Shown here piece by piece: positions 44,538-53,931 of a stretch of 64,000 bases of DNA (positions are counted from its first letter, which is position 1; every line of letters starts with the position of its first letter). Source of the DNA: Aureimonas altamirensis (GTDB lineage: Bacteria > Pseudomonadota > Alphaproteobacteria > Rhizobiales > Rhizobiaceae); contig NZ_BBWQ01000001.1 in the NCBI RefSeq assembly GCF_001463885.1, positions 310,001-374,000 on the forward strand, read 5' to 3'. The translations under genes and the position numbers were made by a program. Under the pieces are notes generated by a model. That model did no database searches. It had not been told where the DNA came from and was given only the letters and a program-made list of their open reading frames with translations.

Positions 44538-45887
44538 ATGAGCCGCGAACTGCACCTGAACCTGTTCGTCCACACGAGAGGGCATCACGAAAGCGCCTGG
44601 CGCCACCCCGATGCCTCGCCGCTGGCGTTGACCGACTTCAACTATTACCGCCGCCTTGCCGACCTTGCGGAGGGGGCCGCCTTCGATGCCGTCTTTCTGG
44701 CCGACGTTCTGGCGCTCGGCCAGCGCCATGGACATTCGGCGCAGGGCGGCCTGGAGCCGCTGACGCTTCTGGGGGCGCTGTCCTCGGTCACAAGCCGCAT
44801 CGGGCTGATCGCCACCGCATCGACGACCTATACGGAACCCTACAACCTTGCCCGGCAGTTCGCGTCGCTGGATCATCTATCGAACGGGCGCGTCGGCTGG
44901 AACATCGTGACAAGCTGGGCGCCGGCGGCTGCCGCCAATTTCGGCCATGTCGGCCAGGTGGGGCATGGCGAGCGCTACGAGCGCGCCGAGGATTTCCTGC
45001 AGGCCGTGACGGCCCTGTGGGATAGCTGGGACGACGACGCGGTGCTGGACGACCGTGCAGGCGGCGTCTACTTCGACCCGGCCAAGATTCGCCCGATCCA
45101 TCATGACGGCCCGTGGAGCAAGGTGGAAGGCCCGCTCAACATTCCGCGCGGGCCGCAGGGACGGCCCGTCTACGTGCAGGCCGGCTCGTCCGAGCCGGGG
45201 CGCCGCTTCGGCGCGACATGGGCGGAAGCGATCTTTACGGCCCACAGCGGCAAGGGTTCGGCGAAAGAGTTCTACAGCGCCATCAAGCAGCAGGCGCAGG
45301 CGTTGGGCCGCAGGCCCGATCATGTCGTGATCCTGCCCGGCATCAGCGCCACCATCGGATCGACCGAGGCGGAGGCGCATCGGGTGGAGGCGGAACTGGC
45401 AGAGCTGAACCGACCGGAAACCGGCCTGCAGCATCTGTCCAACCGGTTCGGTGGCCATGATTTTACAGCGTTGCCGCTGGACAGGCCGCTTGCCGCGGGA
45501 GACTTTCCGGACCCCACCAAGGTCGAGGCTTCGCTGAGCCGGGCCCAGGGGATCGCACGTCTTGCCCTGGACGAAGGCTTGACCCTGCGGCAGCTTCTGA
45601 CACGGCTGGCGGGCGCACGCGGGCACTTTGCAACGGTCGGAACGCCGGAGCAGATCGCCGACACCATCGATGACTGGTTCCAGTCCGGGGCCGCCGACGG
45701 CTTCAACGTGATGCCGCCGATCCTGCCGGCGCAGTTCGAGCTGTTTACCGAGGAAGTCGTGCCGCTTCTGCGCAGGCGTGGCCTGTTCCGGAGTGAGTAT
45801 CGCGGCGAGACCCTGCGCCAGCATCTTGGCCTGCCACGGCCCGAGGCCGGTTCGCCGGCAGCCGACAGGGCACGGCGCAGCGCATGA
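44538..45887 (+). CDS. NtaA/SnaA/DszA-family FMN-dependent monooxygenase
   Basis: A 449-residue bacterial-luciferase-fold enzyme of the two-component group that oxidises sulfur or nitrogen compounds using FMNH2 and O2. Motifs: HTRGHHESAWRHP near the start, TTYTEPYNLARQFASLDHLS and GRVGWNIVTSW in the middle. GGAGG in front of 44538 selects this ATG over one at 44526. It is the last gene of the Ssu-type operon, so it probably attacks the compound that the importer brings in. No flavin reductase of a known family is adjacent. Confidence 0.9.
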   Translation: MSRELHLNLFVHTRGHHESAWRHPDASPLALTDFNYYRRLADLAEGAAFDAVFLADVLALGQRHGHSAQGGLEPLTLLGALSSVTSRIGLIATASTTYTEPYNLARQFASLDHLSNGRVGWNIVTSWAPAAAANFGHVGQVGHGERYERAEDFLQAVTALWDSWDDDAVLDDRAGGVYFDPAKIRPIHHDGPWSKVEGPLNIPRGPQGRPVYVQAGSSEPGRRFGATWAEAIFTAHSGKGSAKEFYSAIKQQAQALGRRPDHVVILPGISATIGSTEAEAHRVEAELAELNRPETGLQHLSNRFGGHDFTALPLDRPLAAGDFPDPTKVEASLSRAQGIARLALDEGLTLRQLLTRLAGARGHFATVGTPEQIADTIDDWFQSGAADGFNVMPPILPAQFELFTEEVVPLLRRRGLFRSEYRGETLRQHLGLPRPEAGSPAADRARRSA

Positions 45888-46000
45888 CGGGCCCGGAAAG
45901 CAAGATCGTTCTCAATCCAGTAAAATAATGGATAATCGATCCCTATCCATGCCTGCAGCGAGCATCTACCATCAACCGGTCGACCAACGAAGGGCAGTTT

Positions 46001-46159
46001 ATGCACGATCGTTCGCAACGTCAGTCAACAGCCGGCGCCACGGCCGCGTCCGCGGTAGCGGCCATCCTGTCCGTGGGGCTGGTCGCGGCATGCATCTTCG
46101 GCATTGGCCCGTTCGGCGGGCATGCGACGGCGGAACGCGTTGCCGTCTACGCGCCCTGA
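46001..46159 (+). CDS. Small membrane peptide of unknown function
   Basis: A 52-residue reading frame with a single hydrophobic helix (ASAVAAILSVGLVAACIFGIG, shortened here to 20: ASAVAAILSVGLVAACIFGI) and a basic N-terminus. AAGGG lies upstream, and the next gene starts 25 bases later, so both may share a transcript. No family recognised; it could be an inner-membrane or cleaved lipoprotein-like peptide. Coding status is uncertain. Confidence 0.5.
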   Translation: MHDRSQRQSTAGATAASAVAAILSVGLVAACIFGIGPFGGHATAERVAVYAP

Positions 46160-46184
46160 CGACGCGGCGGTCGGGGCAAAGGCC

Positions 46185-47528
46185 ATGAAAACCGACCGCA
46201 TCCTCATTGTCGGCGGGGGCGCGAGTGGCGTCATCCTGGCAGCGCATCTTCTCAAGTGCGGTCCCGATACGCTCAACGTGGCGCTTGTCGAAAGACGGCC
46301 CAGCTTCGGCGCCGGCATCGCCTATTCCACCGACGAGCCCGACCATCTCCTGAACACCCGTGCCAGCGGCATGAGCGCCTACCCGGACGATGCCGACCAT
46401 TTCTGGCGCTGGCTGACTTCGGGCGACCGCGCCGAAGGCATCGACTGCAGCGATCCGTTCTGCTTCGTCCCGCGCCGCCTTTACCGCGCCTATCTCGAAG
46501 ATATTCTCGGTGCGGCCGAAGGCCGGCTGCAGTTGATCGAGGGCGAATGTACCGCCCTTACCGAACTGCGCGGCGGCGTGGCCGTGGCCCTGAAGGACGG
46601 GCGCACCGAACTTGCCGACCGCGTCGTGCTGGCAACCGGCCATGCCGAGCCAAGGCCGGAGCCCGGCTCGGGAGTTGTCGGGCCATGGCTGGCGCTGTCC
46701 GAACTCGGACTTGCCGAGGATGACGACGTCGCCATCATCGGTACAGGCCTCTCCATGGTCGACAATGTCGCGCAACTGCGTCGCAGCGGCCATCGCGGCC
46801 GTATCACCGCTGTTTCCCGGCGCGGCCTGCTGCCGCATGTGCATACAAGGCATGCCACGCCGTTTCTGCTGGATGCCGCAGACATCCCCTTCGGTACCAG
46901 CCCCACCTACCTGCTGCGCTGGCTGCGGCAGGCGGCCGAATGGCATGCGGGGCGCGGCGGCGACTGGCGCGATCTGATCGACGCGGTGCGCCCGCATACC
47001 CAGGCCCTTTGGCAATCGATGAGCCTGGAAGCGCGGGCGCGCTTCCTGCGTCACGCCCGAACCTTCTGGGAGGTGCACCGCCATCGCATGGCGCCGCAGG
47101 CGGCAAAGGCATTGCAGCAAGCCATGGATGACGGGCAGTTGAGCATCGTCGCCGGGCGGGTCGTCGATTGGCAGACCGAGGCGGGACGAACCCGGCTGAC
47201 GGTGCGCCGGCGCGGCGGCGAAGAGATGGCCATCGATGTGCGGCGCGTGATCGACTGTACCGGCATCCTGCGGAACCCCATGTCGGGCGGCAACACACTG
47301 GCTGCCGAACTCGTCAGGACGGGGCTGGCCCGCGTGGACCCCCTGCGTATCGGCATCGAGACCGACAGGACCGGGGCGGTCCTCGACGCGGAGGGCCGCG
47401 CATCGAGCCGCCTGTTCGGCGTCGGGCCGGTGACGCGGGCCTTGTTCTGGGAAGTCACCGCCATACCCGACATCAGGGTTCAGTGCGCCGCGCTTGCGGC
47501 CAGGCTGACCGAGCGGCAAACGCGGTGA
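46185..47528 (+). CDS. FAD/NAD(P)-binding protein
   Basis: A 447-residue flavoprotein-like enzyme with the FAD motif ILIVGGGASGVILAAHLL (residues 5-22), a second nucleotide motif VAIIGTGLSMVDNVAQL near 185 and RVIDCTGILRNP near the C-terminus. It matches the FAD-NAD(P)-binding family (YdhS-like), whose reactions are largely unknown. Its place next to an FMNH2-dependent monooxygenase raises the possibility of an electron-supply role. GGGGCAAAGG lies before the ATG at 46185. Confidence 0.85.
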   Translation: MKTDRILIVGGGASGVILAAHLLKCGPDTLNVALVERRPSFGAGIAYSTDEPDHLLNTRASGMSAYPDDADHFWRWLTSGDRAEGIDCSDPFCFVPRRLYRAYLEDILGAAEGRLQLIEGECTALTELRGGVAVALKDGRTELADRVVLATGHAEPRPEPGSGVVGPWLALSELGLAEDDDVAIIGTGLSMVDNVAQLRRSGHRGRITAVSRRGLLPHVHTRHATPFLLDAADIPFGTSPTYLLRWLRQAAEWHAGRGGDWRDLIDAVRPHTQALWQSMSLEARARFLRHARTFWEVHRHRMAPQAAKALQQAMDDGQLSIVAGRVVDWQTEAGRTRLTVRRRGGEEMAIDVRRVIDCTGILRNPMSGGNTLAAELVRTGLARVDPLRIGIETDRTGAVLDAEGRASSRLFGVGPVTRALFWEVTAIPDIRVQCAALAARLTERQTR

Positions 47529-47623
47529 CCATGCACCAACTTTGATATGCCTTGCATCGCCTACCTGCGCGGTGTGTAAACCTCTGGTGGATCATGATGG
47601 GATTCGCGAGGGGGCAGGGCACG

Positions 47624-48394
47624 ATGTTCGATCCGGCGATGTTCAGCCTTGTCGGCCGGCGCGCGGTGGTGACGGGTGGCGGGCGAGGGCTCGGCCGCGC
47701 CGTCGCACAGGCGCTCGGCCGGATGGGAGCCGAAGTCTGCCTGGCCGGCCGGGACCAGGCCGTGCTCGACGAGGCGGTCGCCGCCCTTCTAAAGGCCGGA
47801 GTGTCGGCACGCGCCCTTGTGATGGACGTTCGCGACACGGCCGGCGCACCAACCGCATTGGCGGCGCTTAACGCCGAATGGCCAGTCGATATCCTGGTCA
47901 ACAATGCCGGCATCGAAAATGTGCGCCCCTCGCTCGATGTCGACGCCGCCTTGTGGGACAGCATCCTGGATACCAACCTGAAGGGCAGCTTCTTCTGCGC
48001 GCAGGCGGTAGCGCGCTGCATGTCGGCGCGCGGCGTCGGCGGCGCGATCGTCAATCTCTGCTCTCTTACCTCCTTTGTCGGCGTACCGACGGCGGTTGCC
48101 TACGGCAGTTCCAAAGCCGGCCTGCTGGGAATGACGCGTGCCCTGGCTGCCGAATGGGCGCCCCTCGGCATCCGCGTCAACGCGATCGCGCCCGGCTATT
48201 TCCGCACCGACATGACAGAGGTGTTCTATGGCGACGAGGCCTGGGCAAAGCGCATGCTGGACCGCGTCCCGCAAGGTCGTTTCGGCCGTCTGGAAGATGT
48301 CGGTGGCGCCGTGGCCTTCCTATGCAGCAATGCCGCCGCCTACGTCACGGGCCAGTGCATCGCCATCGACGGAGGCTACCTGGCCTCCATCTGA
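47624..48394 (+). CDS. SDR-family oxidoreductase (complete catalytic set)
   Basis: A 256-residue dehydrogenase/reductase with cofactor motif VTGGGRGLGRAVAQ, NNAG, catalytic serine in LCSLTS, and YGSSK. Substrates are probably alcohols or sugar alcohols. GAGGGGGC lies ahead of the ATG at 47624, preferred over upstream in-frame ATGs. It precedes the Pot-type importer and the HisD homologue on the same strand and likely belongs to their pathway. Confidence 0.87.
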   Translation: MFDPAMFSLVGRRAVVTGGGRGLGRAVAQALGRMGAEVCLAGRDQAVLDEAVAALLKAGVSARALVMDVRDTAGAPTALAALNAEWPVDILVNNAGIENVRPSLDVDAALWDSILDTNLKGSFFCAQAVARCMSARGVGGAIVNLCSLTSFVGVPTAVAYGSSKAGLLGMTRALAAEWAPLGIRVNAIAPGYFRTDMTEVFYGDEAWAKRMLDRVPQGRFGRLEDVGGAVAFLCSNAAAYVTGQCIAIDGGYLASI

Positions 48395-48515
48395 TATGCA
48401 TACTTTTTCGGCAGCAACTATTTCTGCCTAATTTCTGGATTGACCGCCCCGCGGTCATTTGTATAGACATATCCGAGGTAGCTTTGTCCCTCGGTGCAGG
48501 AAACGGGAGACGTCC

Positions 48516-49652
48516 ATGCCGTCGGCACCCAACAGGCAAGATGCCCGGCACCCCGGTGCGCAAGCCGCAGTATCCGTGCGCGGCGTCAGCATGGTGTATG
48601 ACGGCGTCCACGCCGTACGGGACGCCGGCTTCGATCTTGCGGACGGCCGGTTCCTGACTATCCTTGGCCCATCCGGATCCGGCAAGACGACGTTGCTGCG
48701 CATGATCGCAGGTTTCCAGCGGCCGACCACGGGTGAGATCTACATCAACGGCGCGCCCGTCAGCGCCGTGCCGCCGCATCGCCGCTCCATCGGCATGGTC
48801 TTCCAGAAGCTGGCGCTTTTTCCCCATATGACGGCGGCCGACAACGTTGCCTTTCCGCTGAAGATGCGCCGCTTCGATGCGCGGACGATACCGGACCGCG
48901 TCCGACGTTATCTCGATCTTGTGCAACTCGGTCCCTATGCCGACCGCCGCATCCACCAGCTTTCGGGCGGCCAGCAGCAGCGTGTCGCCATTGCCCGGGC
49001 GCTGGTGTTCGAGCCCGATCTCCTGCTTCTGGACGAGCCGCTGGCGGCCCTGGACCGGAAGCTGCGCGAAGAGATGCAGCTCGAATTCCGGCGCATCCAG
49101 AAAGAGCTGGGGGTAACGACGATCAACGTGACCCACGACCAGCGCGAAGCGCTGGTGGTATCGGACGAGATCATCGTGATGGACAAGGGGACCATCCAGC
49201 AGAATGCGGCGCCGGTCGACACCTACCGCAAGCCGGCCAACGCCTTCGTCGCCGGGTTCATCGGCGTAACCAATTTCATGTCCGGGCCCGTGGCGACGGT
49301 CGAGGGCAGCGACATCTTCTTTTCCGTCGGCGGGCTGCCGCTTTCGGGGCGATGGGCCGGGCAAGGCAGCGCGCCGCGGCCAGGCGACACGGTCACCGGC
49401 GCTCTGCGTGCCGAGCAGATCCGCATCGGCGCGCATCTGGATGCGCTGCCCGACTGTCACAACCGCTGGTCGGGCACCGTCATGGACGTGATCTTCGAGG
49501 GGGAGCGGATCGTCTACGAAGTCGCAGCGGGCGAGGGCGGCCCGGTCTTGCGGGTCTTCGACCATGACCCTGCGACGCACCGCCAATTCGCGCCCGGGGA
49601 CCCCATAGCAGTCGGGTGGAATGCGCCCGACCTGCTGATCTTCACCCACTGA
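48516..49652 (+). CDS. Pot-type ABC transporter ATP-binding protein
   Basis: A 378-residue ATPase with Walker A GPSGSGKTT, Q-loop VFQKLALFPHM, signature LSGGQQQR, Walker B LLLLDEPLA and switch NVTHDQREAL, then a TOBE domain. GGGAGACGTCC lies before the ATG. It is the first gene of an importer with binding protein and two permeases. Confidence 0.9.
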   Translation: MPSAPNRQDARHPGAQAAVSVRGVSMVYDGVHAVRDAGFDLADGRFLTILGPSGSGKTTLLRMIAGFQRPTTGEIYINGAPVSAVPPHRRSIGMVFQKLALFPHMTAADNVAFPLKMRRFDARTIPDRVRRYLDLVQLGPYADRRIHQLSGGQQQRVAIARALVFEPDLLLLDEPLAALDRKLREEMQLEFRRIQKELGVTTINVTHDQREALVVSDEIIVMDKGTIQQNAAPVDTYRKPANAFVAGFIGVTNFMSGPVATVEGSDIFFSVGGLPLSGRWAGQGSAPRPGDTVTGALRAEQIRIGAHLDALPDCHNRWSGTVMDVIFEGERIVYEVAAGEGGPVLRVFDHDPATHRQFAPGDPIAVGWNAPDLLIFTH

Positions 49653-49685
49653 TGTAAACCTGCCGACCAGATGGAGACTTCGAGA

Positions 49686-50798
49686 ATGGCTCATAAGACG
49701 ATTTCCCCCCTTGCGATGTCGCGGCGTCGCTTTCTGGCCGGAACGGCGGCGGTTGGCGGCCTTGCGGCCATCGGCGCGCCCATTGCCGCGTTTGCGCAGG
49801 CGGAGCCCGAGAAGCCAAGCGAGATCATCGTGCGGGCCTGGGGCGGCTCCTGGGTGGCGAGCCTGGATGAAGGCGTGTCCAAGCCCTTCACGCAGATGAC
49901 CGGCATTGCCGTGCGCCATGACCTGACGGAGGACAACGAGATCCAGCCGAAGGTCTGGGCGGCGGTGGCGCAGGGCCGGGTGCCGCCGATCCACGTCAAC
50001 TGGGACACCACGACCAACGCCACCAAGTCGGCGCTGCGGGGCGTGACCGAAGATCTGTCCGACCTGCCCAACCTTGCCGAGACGACCGAACTGGCCAAGC
50101 CGGTGGGCCTCGAAGGCGTGCCCATCGTCAACACCTACGGATATGTCTACGTGCTGGCCTATCGCCCGGAAGCTTTCCCGGACGGGCCGCCGACCTCGCT
50201 TCAGGTGTTGCTGGAGCCGCGCTTCAAGGGCCGCATCGCCCTTTACAACGACGGTATCGGCTTCCACTTCCCGGCGCAGGTGGCGGGCGGCGGCAAGCTG
50301 GAGGACATCCCCGACAACATGGACGCCGCCTGGGCCTTCATCACCAAGGTCAAGGACCAGCAACCGCTGTTGGGCGAAGACCCGGATTTCACCAACTGGT
50401 TCCAGAACGGCGAGATCGACCTGGCGGTGACGATCTCCACCAACGCCCGCGAAGCCCAGAAGAACGGCATCGATATCGAATGGGTGGTGCCGATGGAGGG
50501 CGCCAAGTTCGAGACGGATGGCCTGTGGATTCCCAAGGGTCTGCCCGAGAACGAACTGTACTGGGCAAAGCAGTATATCAATTTCGCCATTTCCAAGGAT
50601 GCCCAGCAGGTCTGGCTCAACGGCCTCGGCCTGCCCGGTGTCGTGCCCGGCCTGACGCCACCGGAGGGCCTGGCGGGCGATCCGTCCTATCCGACCAAGC
50701 CGGAGGATTTCGAGCATCTGATCCGCATACCGACAGCGGTGCAGGTGGCGCATGAAAGCGACTGGTTCGCCCGGTTCAAGACGATCATGCAGGGCTGA
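49686..50798 (+). CDS. Pot-type ABC binding protein with Tat signal
   Basis: A 370-residue periplasmic binding protein of the spermidine/putrescine group. The N-terminus has a twin-arginine motif (SRRRFLAGTAAVGGLAAIG), so it is exported folded through the Tat path. The mature part begins near AQAEPEKPSEIIVRAWGGSW. The catabolic partners suggest an alcohol or acid rather than a polyamine. Its last codon overlaps the permease start. Confidence 0.87.
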   Translation: MAHKTISPLAMSRRRFLAGTAAVGGLAAIGAPIAAFAQAEPEKPSEIIVRAWGGSWVASLDEGVSKPFTQMTGIAVRHDLTEDNEIQPKVWAAVAQGRVPPIHVNWDTTTNATKSALRGVTEDLSDLPNLAETTELAKPVGLEGVPIVNTYGYVYVLAYRPEAFPDGPPTSLQVLLEPRFKGRIALYNDGIGFHFPAQVAGGGKLEDIPDNMDAAWAFITKVKDQQPLLGEDPDFTNWFQNGEIDLAVTISTNAREAQKNGIDIEWVVPMEGAKFETDGLWIPKGLPENELYWAKQYINFAISKDAQQVWLNGLGLPGVVPGLTPPEGLAGDPSYPTKPEDFEHLIRIPTAVQVAHESDWFARFKTIMQG

Positions 50799-51736
50799 TG
50801 GCCAACGCCGCCTATCCCCTCCGCTGGCGCGTGATGGACGCGCTGGAAGCCACCCTCGCGGCCGTGTGGCCGCGGGGGCTGGACCGTGCCGTGCCGTGGC
50901 TGATGCTGCTGCCGGCGATCCTTCTGGTCATGCTTCTGGCCCTGGGGCTGGTGCAGATCGGCGATGCCAGCCTGCGCGTGCTGGACAGGGCTACGTTTTT
51001 GCCGTCCGAAACTCTGACGGGCGAGAATTATGGCCGCATCTTCACGACCGGACTCTATTGGACGGTGCTGTGGCGCAGCCTGCTGGCGTCGGTCATCGTC
51101 ACGTGCATCTGCCTCGTCTTCGCCTTGCCCTATGCCTACCTGATGGTGCGCACGCCGTCCGCGACCCTGCGGAAGATCTTGCTGATCGCGCTTTTCCTGC
51201 CGTTCTTCATCGGGCAGGTAGTCCGCGCCTATGGCTGGCTCATCATTCTCGGCAACCAGGGCATCGTCAACGAGGTCATGGGGCTGGTGGGCGTGCCGCC
51301 GATGCGGCTGCTTTACAACTATCCGGCCGTCATCTTCGGTCTCGTCCAGTACATGTTGCCCTTCGCGGTGCTGATGCTGTCGCCGGCGCTGACCGCCATC
51401 CCGGAAGAGGTGGAGGCAGCAGCCAGCTCGCTTGGGGCCAACTGGTGGCGCACCCTCGTCCATGTCGTGCTGCCGATGGCACGGCCGGGCCTGATCGGCG
51501 CCGGCCTTGTGGTCATGACGCTGACGCTGACCGATTTCGCCATGCCTGCCATACTGGGCGGAGGTTCGCAGGACTTCATCGCGAATGCCATTTACGACCA
51601 GTTCTTCCGCACCTCCGACCAGGGGATGGGGGCGGCGTTGACGCTTGTCCTGGTCGGGGTCGGCTCGCTGGCGGTGGGGCTTGTCTTCACGTTGTTCGGC
51701 GCAGGCACGCTGGCCATGGGGCGGGAGCGAAAATGA
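50798..51736 (+). CDS. Pot-type ABC permease (PotB-like)
   Basis: A 312-residue inner-membrane permease with about six helices and the EAA loop EVEAAASSLGANWWRTLVHV. It overlaps the binding-protein stop by one base and the next permease by four. Confidence 0.9.
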   Translation: MANAAYPLRWRVMDALEATLAAVWPRGLDRAVPWLMLLPAILLVMLLALGLVQIGDASLRVLDRATFLPSETLTGENYGRIFTTGLYWTVLWRSLLASVIVTCICLVFALPYAYLMVRTPSATLRKILLIALFLPFFIGQVVRAYGWLIILGNQGIVNEVMGLVGVPPMRLLYNYPAVIFGLVQYMLPFAVLMLSPALTAIPEEVEAAASSLGANWWRTLVHVVLPMARPGLIGAGLVVMTLTLTDFAMPAILGGGSQDFIANAIYDQFFRTSDQGMGAALTLVLVGVGSLAVGLVFTLFGAGTLAMGRERK

Positions 51737-52533
51737 CCCAGCCCCTGTCCAAGACCGTCGTCATCTGGACGATGGTGGCGTTTGTGCTTGTCGTACTGTC
51801 CGCGCCGACGATCGTCGTCCTGGGGGCGTCGTTCACCTCGGGCAAGATCGTCGCGTTTCCACCGGATGGGTTTTCGCTGCAGTGGTATCGGCAGATCGCC
51901 GCGGCCAGCGACCTGCGCAACGCCTTCTTCCGATCGCTGAAAGTGGCGGCTGTGTGCACGCTGATCGCGATCCCGGCGGGGACGCTGGCCGGCATTGCCC
52001 TTGCCAAATATGCGATCCGCTTCGAAAAGACGCTTCAGATCTATCTGCTGCTGCCCTTCACCATCCCGCTCATCGGCTCCGGCATCGGGCTAATGCTGCT
52101 GTTCGGGCAATGGGGCATGCTCGGACAGATCTGGCCCATCGGCCTTGCCTGCTGCGTCATCAACCTGCCTTTCATGATATGGGCCGTCACTGCCAGCGCC
52201 TCCGGCCTCGACCCGGACCTGGAGCTGGCGGCGGCCAATTGCGGGGCGCGGCCCCTGGCGGTCTTCTTTCACGTTACGCTTCCGGCGGTGATGCCCGGCG
52301 TCATCAGCGGCGCGCTTCTGATGTTCATTCTCGCGCTCAACGAGTTCCTCGTCAGCCTTTTGTTGACCGACGCGCGAACGGTGACGCTGCCGGTGCAGAT
52401 CTACAATTCCATCCGCTCGATCATCACCCCGGATCTCGCGGCGGTGTCCGTCGTCTTCATCGTTTGCGCCGCGCTGGCGATCGCGCTGCTCGACCGGCTG
52501 GTCGGGCTAGACATCTTTCTGAAGTCCAAGTGA
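51733..52533 (+). CDS. Pot-type ABC permease (PotC-like)
   Basis: A 266-residue permease with six helices and the EAA loop LELAAANCGARPLAVFFHVT. The ATG overlaps the previous stop. The HisD homologue follows 15 bases later. Confidence 0.9.
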   Translation: MTQPLSKTVVIWTMVAFVLVVLSAPTIVVLGASFTSGKIVAFPPDGFSLQWYRQIAAASDLRNAFFRSLKVAAVCTLIAIPAGTLAGIALAKYAIRFEKTLQIYLLLPFTIPLIGSGIGLMLLFGQWGMLGQIWPIGLACCVINLPFMIWAVTASASGLDPDLELAAANCGARPLAVFFHVTLPAVMPGVISGALLMFILALNEFLVSLLLTDARTVTLPVQIYNSIRSIITPDLAAVSVVFIVCAALAIALLDRLVGLDIFLKSK

Positions 52534-52548
52534 CAGGATCTGCCTGCA

Positions 52549-53871
52549 ATGTCCGATGTTTCGTTCCACGACTACGCCGCCCTCCCATCCGACGCCCGCG
52601 CCCGGCTGATGAAGCGCTCCGAGGCCGATCTTTCCGCGATCATCGACAAGGTGCGCCCCATCATCGAGGCGGTGCGCACCGAAGGTGACGGGGCTCTGGT
52701 GCGCTTCGGGCGCGATTTCGACCGTGCCGAGGGGCTGAATGCCGATGGGCTGAAAGTGTCCGAGGCGGAATTCGATGCCGCCTTCGCCGCCGTGGACGCG
52801 GCGGTCGTGGACGCCATCCGCTTCGGCATCGACAATATCCGCAGCTTCCACGAGGAGCAGAAGCCGGAAACCATGTGGATGAAGGAGATCCGGCCGGGTG
52901 CCTTCGCAGGAGACCGGTTCACCCCCATTCGCTCGGTGGCGCTGTATGTGCCGCGTGGCAAGGGATCCTTCCCATCGGTGACGATGATGACGGCGGTGCC
53001 GGCCGTGGTTGCGGGCGTGCCGGACCTTGCCATCGTCACGCCGCCGGCGCCCGACGGCGGCGTCGATGCGGCGACGCTGGTGGCGGCGCGGCTTGCCGGG
53101 GTGGAGACGGTCTACAAGGTGGGTGGTGCGCAGGCGGTGGCGGCCGTCGCCTTCGGGACCGAAACGGTCAAACCCGCCTTGAAGATCGTTGGACCCGGAA
53201 GCCCCTGGGTGGTGGCGGCAAAGCGGCTGCTGGCCGGCACCCTGGATACCGGGCTGCCTGCCGGCCCATCCGAAGCCATCATCTTCGCCGACGACACGGT
53301 GCATGGCGGCCTTGCGGCGCTGGACCTGCTGATCGAGGCGGAGCATGGGCCGGATTCCTCGGCCTATCTCGTCACCCACAGCCGCCGCGTTGCCGATGAA
53401 GCCCTTGCCGCCCTTCCGGACTTGTGGGCGCGGATGAGCGCGCAGCGCGTGGCGTTCTCACGCGCGGTGCTGACGGGCTCGACGGGGGGCATCGTGCTGA
53501 CCGGGTCGGTGGAAGAAAGCTACGACTTCGTCAACGCCTATGCCCCCGAGCATCTGGAGATATTGTCGAAGGAGCCCTACGACCATCTGGGCCGGATCAC
53601 CGAGGCATCGGAGATACTTCTGGGGCAGCATACGCCGTGCAGCATCGCCAATTTCGGCCTTGGGCCGAACGCCGTGCTTCCCACCAGCCGCTGGGCCCGC
53701 ACTTACGGGCCATTGTCGGTCACCGATTTCGTCAAGCGCAGCTCTGTCGGCTACGTGACCGCAGCGGGTTTCCCGCTGCTGGCGCAACACGCGCATACAT
53801 TGGCGCTGTACGAGGGCTTCTCCTCCCATGCGCTGGCCGTCTCGCCGCTTCGCCAGGAGTTCATTCGATAA
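52549..53871 (+). CDS. Histidinol-dehydrogenase homologue, probably not histidine biosynthesis
   Basis: A 440-residue NAD-dependent dehydrogenase of the HisD fold. The catalytic pair of HisD (Glu334-His335 in APEHLE) and VYKVGGAQAVAAVAFG are kept. Zinc-ligand positions differ: the canonical glutamine before AEH is Glu263, and the canonical aspartate is Asn368 (SIANFGLGPNAVLP); His266 and His427 remain. The GPGN motif reads GPGSPW. There are no his genes nearby, and it ends an SDR/importer operon. HisD homologues of this kind include HpsN, which oxidises dihydroxypropanesulfonate; a similar polyol-type substrate is possible. A terminator follows. Confidence 0.85.
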   Translation: MSDVSFHDYAALPSDARARLMKRSEADLSAIIDKVRPIIEAVRTEGDGALVRFGRDFDRAEGLNADGLKVSEAEFDAAFAAVDAAVVDAIRFGIDNIRSFHEEQKPETMWMKEIRPGAFAGDRFTPIRSVALYVPRGKGSFPSVTMMTAVPAVVAGVPDLAIVTPPAPDGGVDAATLVAARLAGVETVYKVGGAQAVAAVAFGTETVKPALKIVGPGSPWVVAAKRLLAGTLDTGLPAGPSEAIIFADDTVHGGLAALDLLIEAEHGPDSSAYLVTHSRRVADEALAALPDLWARMSAQRVAFSRAVLTGSTGGIVLTGSVEESYDFVNAYAPEHLEILSKEPYDHLGRITEASEILLGQHTPCSIANFGLGPNAVLPTSRWARTYGPLSVTDFVKRSSVGYVTAAGFPLLAQHAHTLALYEGFSSHALAVSPLRQEFIR

Positions 53872-53882
53872 AAGAATGCAAT

Positions 53883-53913
53883 AAAGGCCCGTCGCGGCGT
53901 GCGGCGGGCCTTT
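53883..53913. terminator. Terminator after the HisD-homologue operon
   Basis: AAAGGCCCG-t-CGC pairs with GCG-g-CGGGCCTTT around a short loop, 12 bases past the stop codon at 53871 and 19 bases from the stop of the convergent CsbD-like gene. Confidence 0.8.
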
Positions 53914-53931
53914 GCCTTGGCTTTCGATTTA

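Noticed and set aside
48345-50753. 802-codon minus-strand open frame
   Set aside because: Antisense to the Pot-type ATPase and binding protein, which have clear motifs. It is a shadow.
52549-53871. HisD of histidine biosynthesis
   Set aside because: No his genes nearby, altered zinc ligands and a catabolic operon.
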